From Mycobacterium sp. 852002-51971_SCH5477799-a (lineage in GTDB: Bacteria > Actinomycetota > Actinomycetes > Mycobacteriales > Mycobacteriaceae), in the NCBI RefSeq assembly GCF_001667145.1, contig NZ_LZIF01000122.1, forward strand, positions 81,074-145,073: DNA of 64,000 bases, given 5' to 3'. Each line of letters begins with the position of its first letter. Position 1 is the first letter of the stretch. This document shows positions 24,039 through 32,821 of this stretch, in pieces. Under the pieces are notes generated by a model, which ran no database searches, was not told where the DNA came from, and was given only the letters and a program-made list of their open reading frames with translations. Made by a program: the position numbers and the translations under genes.

Positions 24039-25126
24039 CGGAACCATTGCGTGTGGCGCTGATCGCATCAACCCGCTATCCGATTCGGCAACCCTTCGCG
24101 GGCGGACTCGAAGCACACGTCTGCCACCTGGCCCGGGCCCTCGCTTCCAGCGGTTATCGAGTGTCGCTGTTCGCAGCTTCCGGTTCGGACCCCGGCTTGA
24201 GGTGCCGGATGCTCGACGTGCGTCCGCTAAATCTGTCCGACGCGGCTAGGCGCGACGTCTCGATGCCGCCAGCGGCGTTCATGGCCGATCACCATGCGTA
24301 CCTCTCGTTCATGCTGTGGCTTGCGGGGGCCGGCAGCCAAGAGTTCGACGTCATCCACAACCACAGCCTGCATTACCTGCCCGTCGCGATGGCTTCGACG
24401 TTGTCCACTCCGATGCTTACCACGGTGCACACCCCACCGACGCCCTGGCTCGAGTCCGCGATCGGCGCCTCCATCGGACAACGCACCCGCTTTGCCGCAG
24501 TTTCCCAACACACCGCGGCCGCGTGGCGAGACCTTATCGGCGATATTGCCGTGGTTCCCAACGGTGTCCACACGGGCCAGTGGCCGCTGGGTCCGGGCGG
24601 CCGGTACCTGGTGTGGTTTGGTCGCATCACACCGGAAAAGGCGCCCCACTTGGCAATAGCGGTAGCCCGACGCAGTCGCAGGCAACTGGTGCTTGCCGGG
24701 CCGATCTCCGACCAGAAGTACTATCTGACCGACATTGAGCCTCATCTAGATGATGACGTCACGTATGCGGGTCATCTCAACCATAAGCGTCTGGCCTACC
24801 TGGTCGGTCATGCCGCAGCAGCGCTTGTCACCCCTACCTGGGACGAGCCATACGGCCTTGTCGTCGCCGAAGCGATGGCATGCGGTACTCCTGTCGTTGC
24901 CTTCGCCCGCGGCGGCATCCCCGAACTCATCGACAGCTCGTCGGGTCGGCTCGTCGTTGCCGGTGATATCGCCGCGATGGCGGACGCCATCTCCGCCGCA
25001 GTGCGGTTGCCGCGAAAGCAGGTGCGCGAACACGCCATTCGTCATTGCTCGGCGGACGCGATGGTAACCGCCTACACAGATTTGTACCGTCAACTGATTC
25101 ACGACTCCGCGGCCAGGTCCGCATGA
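24035..25126 (+). CDS. Glycosyltransferase family 4 protein
   Basis: 363 residues starting at ATG 24035 in an ATGA overlap. N domain: PFAGGLEAHVCHLARALASSGYRVSLFAA. C domain: LVWFGRITPEKAPHLAIA, then EPYGLVVAEAMACGTPVVAFARGGIPE with the E-x7-E donor site. It resembles the AviGT4-like group seen in actinobacterial natural-product and glycan clusters. It is coupled to both neighbours by 4-bp overlaps, so all four proteins are probably made in equal amounts. Confidence 0.85.
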   Translation: MTEPLRVALIASTRYPIRQPFAGGLEAHVCHLARALASSGYRVSLFAASGSDPGLRCRMLDVRPLNLSDAARRDVSMPPAAFMADHHAYLSFMLWLAGAGSQEFDVIHNHSLHYLPVAMASTLSTPMLTTVHTPPTPWLESAIGASIGQRTRFAAVSQHTAAAWRDLIGDIAVVPNGVHTGQWPLGPGGRYLVWFGRITPEKAPHLAIAVARRSRRQLVLAGPISDQKYYLTDIEPHLDDDVTYAGHLNHKRLAYLVGHAAAALVTPTWDEPYGLVVAEAMACGTPVVAFARGGIPELIDSSSGRLVVAGDIAAMADAISAAVRLPRKQVREHAIRHCSADAMVTAYTDLYRQLIHDSAARSA

Positions 25127-26145
25127 TCGGGTACTACGTTCACCACCACGGTTTCGGGCATTTGGCCCGCGCCATGAGCGTCTGCGCTCAAATGCGCCGC
25201 CCCGTGACCGTCATGACATCGATGAATGTCCCCGAGCCACACCCGTTTTCGAGGGTCCTGCAATTGCCGCGTGACGACGAGGATCCGCGACCGCGCGAAG
25301 TCACGGCACACGGCGCGCTGCATTGGGCGCCCCACCACGATGCTGGGTTCAGCTCGCGAATGACCGAGATCGCGGGATGGGTATCTGAAACGCAACCCGA
25401 AGCCGTAGTCGTCGACGTGTCGGTCGAAGTCGCGGTGTTCGTCCGGCTGCTCGGTGTTCCTGTGATCGTCATGGCCTTGCCCGGCAACCGAATGGACGCC
25501 CCGCATCTGCTGGTACACCGCATAGCCGATCACATCGTTGCGGGGTGGCCGCGGGCATTGTGTGTGCCGACCTGGCTGCGGCAGTGGGAACGCAAGACTA
25601 GCTATGTCGGCGGCATCAGCCGCTTCGAGGGACGCGATCGCCCCCGCTACGAGTCCGAATCGTCTGCGCGTGCTACCCATTTGGACCGGACGCATGTGGT
25701 GGTTTTGAGCGGAGCCGATGACACGTTCGACGCATCGTTACAGGACTGCGCCGCAGCACATTCCGCGTTTTCGTGGACGGCGCTCGGCGGCAAGAATTCT
25801 GTGTGGGAGCATGATCCGTGGCCCGAAATCCGGGCGGCGGATGTCGTCGTCACCCATGCGGGTCAGGGCTGTATTGCTGATGTCGCTGCGGCACGACGCC
25901 CTGCGGTGGTGATTCCGCGAGCCCGCCCGTTTGATGAGCAGCACGCCACCGCCCGGGCGCTGCAGCGCCATCGGCTAGCTGTGGTCGCGCAACGCTGGCC
26001 TGACCCACGGGCTTGGCCCGCTCTGCTGGCTAAAGCAACGGCGACCGATCCGGACCGCTGGCGGCAGTGGGAAGTGGATGGAGCCGCGCACCGCGCCGCC
26101 GAAGCGATCGAGGCGACAGCCCGTCGCTGTAGGCAGGGCACGTAG
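25123..26145 (+). CDS. Glycosyltransferase, GT28/MurG-like GT-B fold
   Basis: 340 residues starting at ATG 25123 in an ATGA overlap. The N terminus IGYYVHHHGFGHLARAMSV is the His/Gly-rich acceptor loop of GT28-like enzymes. The C domain ADVVVTHAGQGCIADVAAARRPAVVIPR, followed by FDEQHATARAL, is the MurG/GT28 nucleotide-sugar site. It probably transfers a sugar from a nucleotide donor to an acceptor shared with the other three enzymes. A longer frame upstream overlaps the previous gene and is not used. Confidence 0.82.
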   Translation: MIGYYVHHHGFGHLARAMSVCAQMRRPVTVMTSMNVPEPHPFSRVLQLPRDDEDPRPREVTAHGALHWAPHHDAGFSSRMTEIAGWVSETQPEAVVVDVSVEVAVFVRLLGVPVIVMALPGNRMDAPHLLVHRIADHIVAGWPRALCVPTWLRQWERKTSYVGGISRFEGRDRPRYESESSARATHLDRTHVVVLSGADDTFDASLQDCAAAHSAFSWTALGGKNSVWEHDPWPEIRAADVVVTHAGQGCIADVAAARRPAVVIPRARPFDEQHATARALQRHRLAVVAQRWPDPRAWPALLAKATATDPDRWRQWEVDGAAHRAAEAIEATARRCRQGT

Positions 26146-27023
26146 TGCGCACCGCCGTCATCACCGTTGTCCACGGCAGGACCGCACACCTGCGCAGGCA
26201 GTTGCAAGGTCTCGCCACCTCCACATTGCGGCCGGATATGCATGTTGTCGTCGCGCTCGGTGACCCCGATGTCGCCAAGGTCGTGGATGAGCTGGGGGCG
26301 CCGGCAATAACGCTTGACCGCAATGCCTCCCACCCACTGCCGTTGGCCATGGGGCGCAACGTGGGTGCCGCCGCCGCGGCCCGAAATGGGGCCGAACTTT
26401 TGGTTTTCCTCGACGTCGACTGCATTCCGGGCGCGGAGTTGCTCGACCGCTACCACACCGTCGCCGGCGTCACCGAGCACGAGGACGCAATACTGAACGG
26501 TCCAGTCACATATTTGTCGCCGCCACCGCCGGGCGGCTACGTGATCTCCGCGGTGCGGTCGAAGCCTGACCCGCATCGTGGCCGGCCCGCGCCGCCAGAT
26601 GGCACCGTCGTCGCCGCGACGGATTATGCACTGTTCTGGTCGCTGTCTTTCGCGGTAAGAGTCCCTACCTGGCAGCGAATCGGTGGATTCTGCGAGCTGT
26701 ACCGCGGTTACGGCGGAGAGGACACCGACTTCGGGCAGTGCGCAGCGGCGTCACACGTTCCGATGCGCTGGGTTGGCGGTGCGCACGCGTTCCATCAGTA
26801 CCATGCAGTCGCGGACCCGCCTGTGGACCACTTGGACGACATACTGCGCAATGCGACGATCTTTCACCGACGCTGGGGATGGTGGCCGATGGAAAACTGG
26901 TTGTCCTCCTTCGCGGACAAGGGCCTGATCCACCGCCACACCGACGGGCGCCCTGTCCGTACAGCATCGCAGGGCCATCATCCGCCCGCGTCCACCGGGA
27001 TTCACGTTGTGGCAGACGGATGA
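26145..27023 (+). CDS. Glycosyltransferase family 2 protein
   Basis: 292 residues, GT-A fold, starting at GTG 26145 and sharing one base with the upstream TAG. The DxD motif is in LVFLDVDCIPG (about 87-97). The C-terminal GYGGEDTDFGQCAA matches the Glyco_transf_7C galactosyltransferase-type acceptor domain. No membrane helix is visible, so it is probably soluble. Last gene of the four-enzyme operon, convergent with the SDR at 27054 with 30 bp between stops. Confidence 0.85.
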   Translation: MRTAVITVVHGRTAHLRRQLQGLATSTLRPDMHVVVALGDPDVAKVVDELGAPAITLDRNASHPLPLAMGRNVGAAAAARNGAELLVFLDVDCIPGAELLDRYHTVAGVTEHEDAILNGPVTYLSPPPPGGYVISAVRSKPDPHRGRPAPPDGTVVAATDYALFWSLSFAVRVPTWQRIGGFCELYRGYGGEDTDFGQCAAASHVPMRWVGGAHAFHQYHAVADPPVDHLDDILRNATIFHRRWGWWPMENWLSSFADKGLIHRHTDGRPVRTASQGHHPPASTGIHVVADG

Positions 27024-27053
27024 TCGTGGTGTGTGATCTTGGCGCAAACGCTG

Positions 27054-27860
27054 TCAATCTTTGCGTTTGGATCGGATCGGTTTGCCCGCCACGGTCCCGC
27101 CGTCGACCGGAAGCACCGTCCCGGTGACATAGCGCGAGCGGTCGGTGGCGAAGTACAGCGCCGCTTCGGCGACGTCATCGGCAGTGCCCTCGCGTTTCAG
27201 CGGTCGATCCTCCCGCATCGTCTCGCGGATCCGCGCCTCGAATTGTTTCAGCTGTTCGGGGTCCATGCCGGTCCCCGACTTCCCCAGGATCGGCGTGGGT
27301 ATGTTGCCGGGCGCGATGGCGTTCACCCGAATCTCGTGGTGAGCCAACTCAATTGCCGCGGCCTTGGTGAATTGGATGACTGCCGCTTTGGAGGCGCGAT
27401 AGATCATCACGCCGCCGCCGGCCTGGATGCCGCCGATCGAGGTGATGTTGATGATCGATCCGCCCCCGTGTTCGGCCATGTGCCGTGCGGCATCTCGGGT
27501 TCCCGCCATCACGCCCAGTACGTTGACCCCCATCACGCGGTGGAAATCGCTGAGGTCGTCGTCCAGCAACTTGCGCAGCGGGCTGGAGATCCCGGCGTTG
27601 TTGACCATCACGTGCAGGCCGTCGAACTTTTCGACGGCGTCGGAAATCAGCGCTCCCACCTGTTCGGGGTCGGAGACGTCGGTCCGGCGGAAGGCGGCGT
27701 TGTCTCCGAGCGATTTCGCAAGCGCCTCGCCGCGATCGGTCTCGACGTCGGCGATGACGACCCGTGCGCCCTCGGCCACAAACCGCTCCGCGAGACCGCG
27801 GCCGATGCCCGAGGCCGCGCCGGTGACGATGGCGACCTTGCCGTCCAATTCGTTAGCCAC
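27054..27860 (-). CDS. Short-chain dehydrogenase/reductase
   Basis: Classical SDR of 268 residues: AIVTGAASGIGRGL, NNAGISS, INITSIGG, YRASKAAV and the C-terminal SRYVTGTVLPVDGGTVAG. I prefer GTG 27860 over ATG 27881 because the 22-bp operator then lies 28 bp upstream, the same spacing as at the TetR gene (27 bp), and an ATTAAC -10 would then give a leaderless or nearly leaderless message. It is probably controlled by the TetR at 22082 and may supply a step of the P450 pathway (inference). Confidence 0.85.
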   Translation of the reverse strand: MANELDGKVAIVTGAASGIGRGLAERFVAEGARVVIADVETDRGEALAKSLGDNAAFRRTDVSDPEQVGALISDAVEKFDGLHVMVNNAGISSPLRKLLDDDLSDFHRVMGVNVLGVMAGTRDAARHMAEHGGGSIINITSIGGIQAGGGVMIYRASKAAVIQFTKAAAIELAHHEIRVNAIAPGNIPTPILGKSGTGMDPEQLKQFEARIRETMREDRPLKREGTADDVAEAALYFATDRSRYVTGTVLPVDGGTVAGKPIRSKRKD

Positions 27861-27887
27861 ACGACGAGTTAATCGGCGCATGCGGTA

Positions 27888-27909
27888 TTAAGTCAAGCAA
27901 TTGATTTAA
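27888..27909. promoter_or_regulatory. 22-bp palindromic operator, copy 2
   Basis: Half-sites TTAAGTCAA and TTGATTTAA separated by GCAA; 21 of 22 bases equal the copy at 22774. It lies 28 bp before the SDR GTG at 27860, and 111 bp before the divergent gene at 28020, which it might also control. Confidence 0.75.
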
Positions 27910-28019
27910 CGAGACGGGTCCCTCGTATGCGGCATGATCGGCCGGCCAGCCTTCCGGCCCGTCGACGGCTAGGCCATGCTGAGTAGGCCAGTTCGTCGGG
28001 AAATGGGAAAGGCATGAGC

Positions 28020-28787
28020 ATGAAGGTGTTGGTAATCGGCGGCAGCGGGCTGATCGGGTCACAGGTGGTCGCCAATCTCACCGAGCTGGGACACGAGGCC
28101 ATTTCGGCATCGCCGAGGACGGGCGTCAACACCGTGACCGGCGAAGGTGTCGCCGAAGCGGTCGCCGGAGTCAACACGGTCGTGGACGTGTCCAACTCGC
28201 CATCCTGGGCCGACGACGACGTCCTGAACTTCTTCACCACCTCTACCCGCAACCTGCTCGACGCGGAGCGGGCCGCGGGCGTGCAGCACCACGTCGCCCT
28301 CTCGATCGTGGGCGCCGACCGGGCGGCCGAAAGTGGGTACATGCGAGCCAAGGTCGCGCAGGAAAAAGAGATTGCGGAATCGGGAGCACCATATACGGTC
28401 GTGCGGGCGACGCAGTTCTTCGAATTCGTTGACGACATTGCCGATTCGTTCAGCGAGGGTGACACCGTTCGCGCGCCGCACGGGGCGTTCCAGCCCATTG
28501 CTGCCGCGGATGTGGCCCTGGCGGTCACCCGCGCGGCGACGGGCGATCCGGTCAACGGGGTGATCAATATCGCCGGCCCCGAAAGGGGTGGCATGGACGA
28601 TTTCATCCGGACCCGGTTGACGGCGACCGGCGACGCGCGCACGGTGCAGGCGGATGATAATGCCCGCTACTACGGTGCCGTGCTCGATGACCACAGCATC
28701 GTTCCCACCGACGGCGAGGAAGTGGTCACCTACCCGACCACCTTCGGTGACTGGATAGCCGCGCAGGCGCCGCGCGGTGCCCAATAG
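28020..28787 (+). CDS. NAD(P)-binding atypical SDR (NmrA/NAD(P)H-binding type)
   Basis: 255 residues. MKVLVIGGSGLIGSQVV is the Rossmann motif; QHHVALSIVGADRAAESGYMRAKVAQEKEI gives the YxxxK-like segment of atypical SDRs. ATG 28020 is chosen because GGGAAAGG stands 7 bp upstream; ATG 28014 would be too close to it. Proteins of this type act as NADPH sensors or reductases. It is divergent from the SDR at 27860. Confidence 0.8.
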   Translation: MKVLVIGGSGLIGSQVVANLTELGHEAISASPRTGVNTVTGEGVAEAVAGVNTVVDVSNSPSWADDDVLNFFTTSTRNLLDAERAAGVQHHVALSIVGADRAAESGYMRAKVAQEKEIAESGAPYTVVRATQFFEFVDDIADSFSEGDTVRAPHGAFQPIAAADVALAVTRAATGDPVNGVINIAGPERGGMDDFIRTRLTATGDARTVQADDNARYYGAVLDDHSIVPTDGEEVVTYPTTFGDWIAAQAPRGAQ

Positions 28788-28856
28788 GGTTCTCGAGGAC
28801 GACTCCGCTCGAGCTTTGCTCGGCCCACATACGTTCGCGCACAGCGACACTGACGT

Positions 28857-29672
28857 TCAGACTGCGCCCAAAAAATCCATCAGCAGCTGGTTGACCACCG
28901 AGGGCTGCTCAATCTGGGGACAGTGTCCTGACTTGTCGACGACGACCGAACGGGCCCCATCGATCTGCTTGGCGATCTCGGCGGCCCAGCCGGACGGAAG
29001 TAGCTTGTCCTCTCCTCCCTCGACGACAAGCGTTGGCACGCCGATGCGTTCGTAAGCTCGTGTGGTCGACGGGGGCGCGGACGACGTGGCGCCGGGGCGG
29101 CGAAACCTGGCAGCGGCGACGGCTTCCCATGCCCCCGGCGCGGTGCTCGATTCGTGGCGGCGGCGCACGTAGTCGTCGTCGGCGGGATAGCCGGAGTCGA
29201 AGAACAGGGCTTCGACGATGCGGCGCATCGCCGGCACCGTCGCGTCGTAGTTCTGCAGCGCCTCGAAATGCGCGTTCTGCTGTATCTCCCCGCCGCCGCA
29301 GATGATCGCCAGACTGCGCACCGGCAGTAACGGCGTGCCCGACGTGGCGTCGGTGAGCAGGTTGATGGCGCCCATCGAATTGCCCACGAAGTGCGCCGAG
29401 TCGACGCCGAGCAGTTCACAAAACCGCGCCACATGCCGAATCCGCATGCCACGGCCGTCGACGAAGTCGATGACCTTGGCCGATTCGCCAAACCCCAGCT
29501 GATCCGGCGCAAGGACGCGGTACCGCGCGGCAAGCGCTTCGATGTTGCGTTCCCAACCGAGCTCGGCACCGGCACCGAACTCACCGCCGTGCAGCAACAC
29601 CACCGGGTCGCCGTCGCCGGCTTCCAAATAGCTGGTGGTCAGCCCGTCAACCGATATGGTGTTACGCCGCAT
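28857..29672 (-). CDS. Alpha/beta hydrolase, MhpC/HsaD-like C-C bond hydrolase
   Basis: 271 residues. VVLLHGGEFGAG (oxyanion), nucleophile in HFVGNSMGAINL, then EGGEDKLLP and GHCPQIE giving the Asp and His of the triad. The GNSMG context is typical of meta-cleavage product hydrolases. Last gene of the eight-gene operon; ATG 29672 shares one base with the upstream TGA. The operon has a second such hydrolase at 37147, so two different ring-cleavage products or two cleavage steps are likely. Confidence 0.82.
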   Translation of the reverse strand: MRRNTISVDGLTTSYLEAGDGDPVVLLHGGEFGAGAELGWERNIEALAARYRVLAPDQLGFGESAKVIDFVDGRGMRIRHVARFCELLGVDSAHFVGNSMGAINLLTDATSGTPLLPVRSLAIICGGGEIQQNAHFEALQNYDATVPAMRRIVEALFFDSGYPADDDYVRRRHESSTAPGAWEAVAAARFRRPGATSSAPPSTTRAYERIGVPTLVVEGGEDKLLPSGWAAEIAKQIDGARSVVVDKSGHCPQIEQPSVVNQLLMDFLGAV

Positions 29673-30661
29673 CACTTGATCGCGATCGGATTCACCGGTG
29701 AGCCCACGGCCCCAACGAATCTCAGCGGCGGCGCGATGAGCTGGAATTCATATACGCCGTCGGCCGCGCAGTCGGCTGCCAGTGCGGTCAGGTCCCAGTA
29801 CTCACCGAGCATCATGCCCATGTCGCGCAGCGTCAACAGGTGGAAGGGCAAAAACACGCCATCGACCCCAGACACCGGGTCTTCGACTTGAAGGTTGTCG
29901 GATGCGACCGCGGCGATCTCGTGATCGTGCAGCCACTGCGCGCATCGCCAGTCCAGGCCGGAATACCGTTCGGTCTTGTTTCCGGTCTGCAGAAATCTTG
30001 TCCACCAACCGGTTTTGATGAGCAGGATGTCGCCGCGACCAATCGTCACACCCTGCGCGCGCACGACGTCGTCCAATTCCTCGGGGGCGATGGGATTCCC
30101 GTGCTCCAGGAAGACCTCCGCGCCGCGATGACGCACCAGATCGAGCAGCACACCGCGCGAGGTGATTCCCTTGCCGTCCACCTTCTCGATGCCGAGCCGG
30201 CGGGCGCCGAGGCTGGTCACCGAACCGGCCGGGATACCGTTGTAAAGCTGGTCGTCGTAATAGACGTGCGACAACGCATCCCACTGGGTGGCCGCCTGCA
30301 ACGGCATGATGATCATGTCGTCGTTGAACCGAAACAGATTGTCGACAAAATACGGACCCATCTGCGCCGCCGTCGGATTGCGGTCCCAATCGGGCCCGTA
30401 TTCGGCCAGAGTGCTGGCGTCGCCGCCGTCGACCGTCATCACGTGGATCGGATTGTGCCGGAAACCGAAGGTTCCCTGGGGCCCCGATGACCCGAAGTCC
30501 ACACCGAGCGGAAACACCTTGCCGTGCCGGACCAGACTCGCGGCCTGGGCGATCTTTTCGGAGGTGATGAAGTTCAGCGTGCCGAGCTCGTCGTCAGCGC
30601 CCCAGCGGCCCCAGTTACTGACGTCGCGTGCAGCGCGGCGAAAGTCGGTCACACTGGCCAC
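29672..30661 (-). CDS. Cyclase-family (kynurenine-formamidase-like) metal hydrolase
   Basis: 329 residues of the cyclase family (PF04199 type). The metal site is around QWDALSHVYYDDQLYNG (about 124-140), a variant of HxGTHxDxxxH; GRGDILLIKTGWWTRF is the conserved downstream strand. The start is GTG 30661, overlapping the upstream SDR by 13 bp. Known members hydrolyse N-formylkynurenine or cyclic amides and lactones. Here a lactone or C-C hydrolysis after ring opening is plausible. Confidence 0.8.
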   Translation of the reverse strand: MASVTDFRRAARDVSNWGRWGADDELGTLNFITSEKIAQAASLVRHGKVFPLGVDFGSSGPQGTFGFRHNPIHVMTVDGGDASTLAEYGPDWDRNPTAAQMGPYFVDNLFRFNDDMIIMPLQAATQWDALSHVYYDDQLYNGIPAGSVTSLGARRLGIEKVDGKGITSRGVLLDLVRHRGAEVFLEHGNPIAPEELDDVVRAQGVTIGRGDILLIKTGWWTRFLQTGNKTERYSGLDWRCAQWLHDHEIAAVASDNLQVEDPVSGVDGVFLPFHLLTLRDMGMMLGEYWDLTALAADCAADGVYEFQLIAPPLRFVGAVGSPVNPIAIK

Positions 30662-31476
30662 GGAGCACGCCCTTCCTCGAGTTCACGCGCGATCGCGGCT
30701 CCCACGTTTCCGCCGTCAACCCACAACACCTGGCCCGAAATATAGCTGGCGGCATTGCTATTCAGGAAGAGCAGCACCGAGGCCTGCTCGGCGGGATCGG
30801 AAACGCGACCCAGCGGCTTGGGGATGTCGTCGAGAAAGCCCTGCCCGTAGGCGGTGCGCAGCTGGTCCAGGATCGGCGTCTCGGTCACGCCGGGACCCGT
30901 GCAATTGATGCGGATTCCCCGCGCGCCCAGTGGCGTGGCGCTGCGCATGGTGTACAGGATGATCGCTTCCTTGGACAATTGATAGCCGGTGCCGAGCGCA
31001 TCGGGATGCTCACGGCACCAGTCGATACCGTCCTGCATCGTCGCGGTATGCAGTAGCGGCGCCACGTCTGTGAGATGCTCCCGATACGCGGCAGCCGCGA
31101 GGGATGACACGCTGACAATGGACGACCCGGCGACCATCTTCGGAAGCAGCGCCTCGGTGGCATGGCGCATCCCCAGAAAGTTGATGGCCACGACGCGCAG
31201 CGGGTCGCCGATCCCGGACGACACGCCCGCGACATTGAACAGTGCATCGATTTGTCCGGTAATCGCCGCCACCGCCGACTCGATCGATGTTTGATCGGCC
31301 AGGTCGACCTCATGGAACTGGTCGATCGCGAAGGCCGGTCGCCGTTGGTCCAACCCGATGACTTCAGCACCAAGCTCGATGAGCTGCCGTACGACGTGTT
31401 CGCCGATGCCGGAAGCACATCCGGTCACCACCGCGCGGTGGCCGTCGTAGCGCCACAGCTCGTCGATCTCTCCCAA
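30649..31476 (-). CDS. SDR resembling coniferyl-alcohol / 3-alpha-hydroxysteroid dehydrogenase
   Basis: 275 residues. VVTGCASGIGEHVV motif, FNVAGVSS, VSVSSLAAAAYR, then a long insert and GYQLSKEAIILY for the catalytic Tyr and Lys. The insert between catalytic Ser and Tyr, and the overall pattern, are those of the coniferyl-alcohol dehydrogenase and 3-alpha-HSD/carbonyl reductase group. It stands 41 bp after the LLM oxidoreductase, the widest gap in the operon. It probably oxidises a ring or side-chain alcohol. Confidence 0.8.
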   Translation of the reverse strand: MGEIDELWRYDGHRAVVTGCASGIGEHVVRQLIELGAEVIGLDQRRPAFAIDQFHEVDLADQTSIESAVAAITGQIDALFNVAGVSSGIGDPLRVVAINFLGMRHATEALLPKMVAGSSIVSVSSLAAAAYREHLTDVAPLLHTATMQDGIDWCREHPDALGTGYQLSKEAIILYTMRSATPLGARGIRINCTGPGVTETPILDQLRTAYGQGFLDDIPKPLGRVSDPAEQASVLLFLNSNAASYISGQVLWVDGGNVGAAIARELEEGRAPWPV

Positions 31477-31517
31477 GGCTCGCCTCGAAATTCTCCCGGC
31501 TCAGATGCAGTCCGGCA

Positions 31518-32819
31518 CTACTTCTGCTGGTCCTTCGCGCGCTGCGCCGCCTGAACGCGGCCTTCGTTGATCTCCGCCATGGCTTCGGGGATCTCGCTGG
31601 CGGTGAACTTACCGCCGCGACCGGTCGGGAGTCCACCGAACGAGTAATCCTCGTCGAATTGCGGTGCGGTCGACTTCGGCCGGCGCGCCTCCACCTTTTC
31701 GATGACGGGCTCGAGCCGCTTGGCCTTTTCCGCCACGGCTTTTGCGTCCCGTTCGATGAATTCGGGGAGCACCTCGTTGCCCATCAGCTCGATGGATTCC
31801 ATGGTGCCCTCGTGGCTGCGCGGGTTGAGCAGCAGGATGATCTCGTCGACGCCGCTCTCCTCGTAGCCGCGCAGGAACTCGCGCACCGTGGCCGGGGAAC
31901 CGATCGCGCCGCGACCGGGCCCGTAGGCCAGCGTCGGATCCTTTTCCACCTCGTCGAGATACCGCTGCCACACTCCGGTGCGCCCCGGTGTATGCACTCC
32001 GGTCATGTAGTAGTGCATGATTCCGAACGAGAAGAACCCGCCGCCCTGTCCGAGCCGCTGCAGGGCCTGCTCGTCGGTCTTGGCGACCATCATGGACAGG
32101 TCACCGCCGATGGCGAGGATGTTGGGGTTGATCCGGGGAGTGACCGGGACGCCGTTCTCCTCGAATTCCTTGTAATAGCCGTTGACCCGCTCGGTCAGCG
32201 GTCCGGGACCGGTGTAGGCGAAACTCAATGCGCCGATCGCCTTTTGGGCCGCCATCTGCACGCTGGCCGGCCGCGTGCAGGCGACCCAGACCGGCGGGTG
32301 CGGCTTTTGCAGCGGCTTGGGAACGACGTTGCGCGCCGGCATCTGGACGTGTTCGCCGCTGAAGCCGGTGAACGGCTCCTCGATCATGCAGCGGATCGAC
32401 ACCTCGAGGGCCTCTTCCCACTGCGCCCGCTTGTCGGCGGGATCGATATTGAATCCGCCGAGTTCTCCGACCGACGACGATTCCCCGGTGCCGAATTCGA
32501 CGCGGCCGTTGGACAGCAGGTCAAGGGTGGCGATGCGCTCGGCCACCCGGGCGGGGTGGTTGACCACCGGCGGCAGGTGCATGATGCCGAATCCCAGCCG
32601 AATGTTCTTGGTTCGCTGGCTGGCCGCCGCCAAGAAGATCTCCGGTGCCGTCGAGTGGCAGTACTCCTCCAGGAAGTGGTGCTCGGTCAGCCACACGGTG
32701 GAGAAACCCGCTTTGTCCGCGGCCTCCACCTCGTTGAGACAGTCCTGCAGCAGGACATGTTCGTCGTCGGGTGCCCAGGGCCGCGGCAGGGCGAATTCGT
32801 AGAACAGTGAGATTTTCAT
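31518..32819 (-). CDS. LLM-class flavin-dependent monooxygenase
   Basis: 433 residues, bacterial luciferase-like. MKISLFYEFALPRPW, TVWLTEHHFLEEY, IRLGFGIMHLPPVVNHPARVAE and FGTGESS follow the luxA pattern. It is long for the family, with a charged C-terminal extension of about 60 residues. It lies 2 bp after the KstD-like gene. It may insert oxygen into a ketone ring or hydroxylate an aromatic ring with reduced flavin; no flavin reductase is adjacent. Confidence 0.85.
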   Translation of the reverse strand: MKISLFYEFALPRPWAPDDEHVLLQDCLNEVEAADKAGFSTVWLTEHHFLEEYCHSTAPEIFLAAASQRTKNIRLGFGIMHLPPVVNHPARVAERIATLDLLSNGRVEFGTGESSSVGELGGFNIDPADKRAQWEEALEVSIRCMIEEPFTGFSGEHVQMPARNVVPKPLQKPHPPVWVACTRPASVQMAAQKAIGALSFAYTGPGPLTERVNGYYKEFEENGVPVTPRINPNILAIGGDLSMMVAKTDEQALQRLGQGGGFFSFGIMHYYMTGVHTPGRTGVWQRYLDEVEKDPTLAYGPGRGAIGSPATVREFLRGYEESGVDEIILLLNPRSHEGTMESIELMGNEVLPEFIERDAKAVAEKAKRLEPVIEKVEARRPKSTAPQFDEDYSFGGLPTGRGGKFTASEIPEAMAEINEGRVQAAQRAKDQQK

Positions 32820-32821
32820 CG

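Noticed and set aside
22774..27909. The two near-identical 22-bp sequences as attachment sites of an integrated element carrying the GT operon
   Set aside because: Both are palindromes placed 27-28 bp before start codons of non-island genes, and no integrase or transposase is present; shared operators explain them better.
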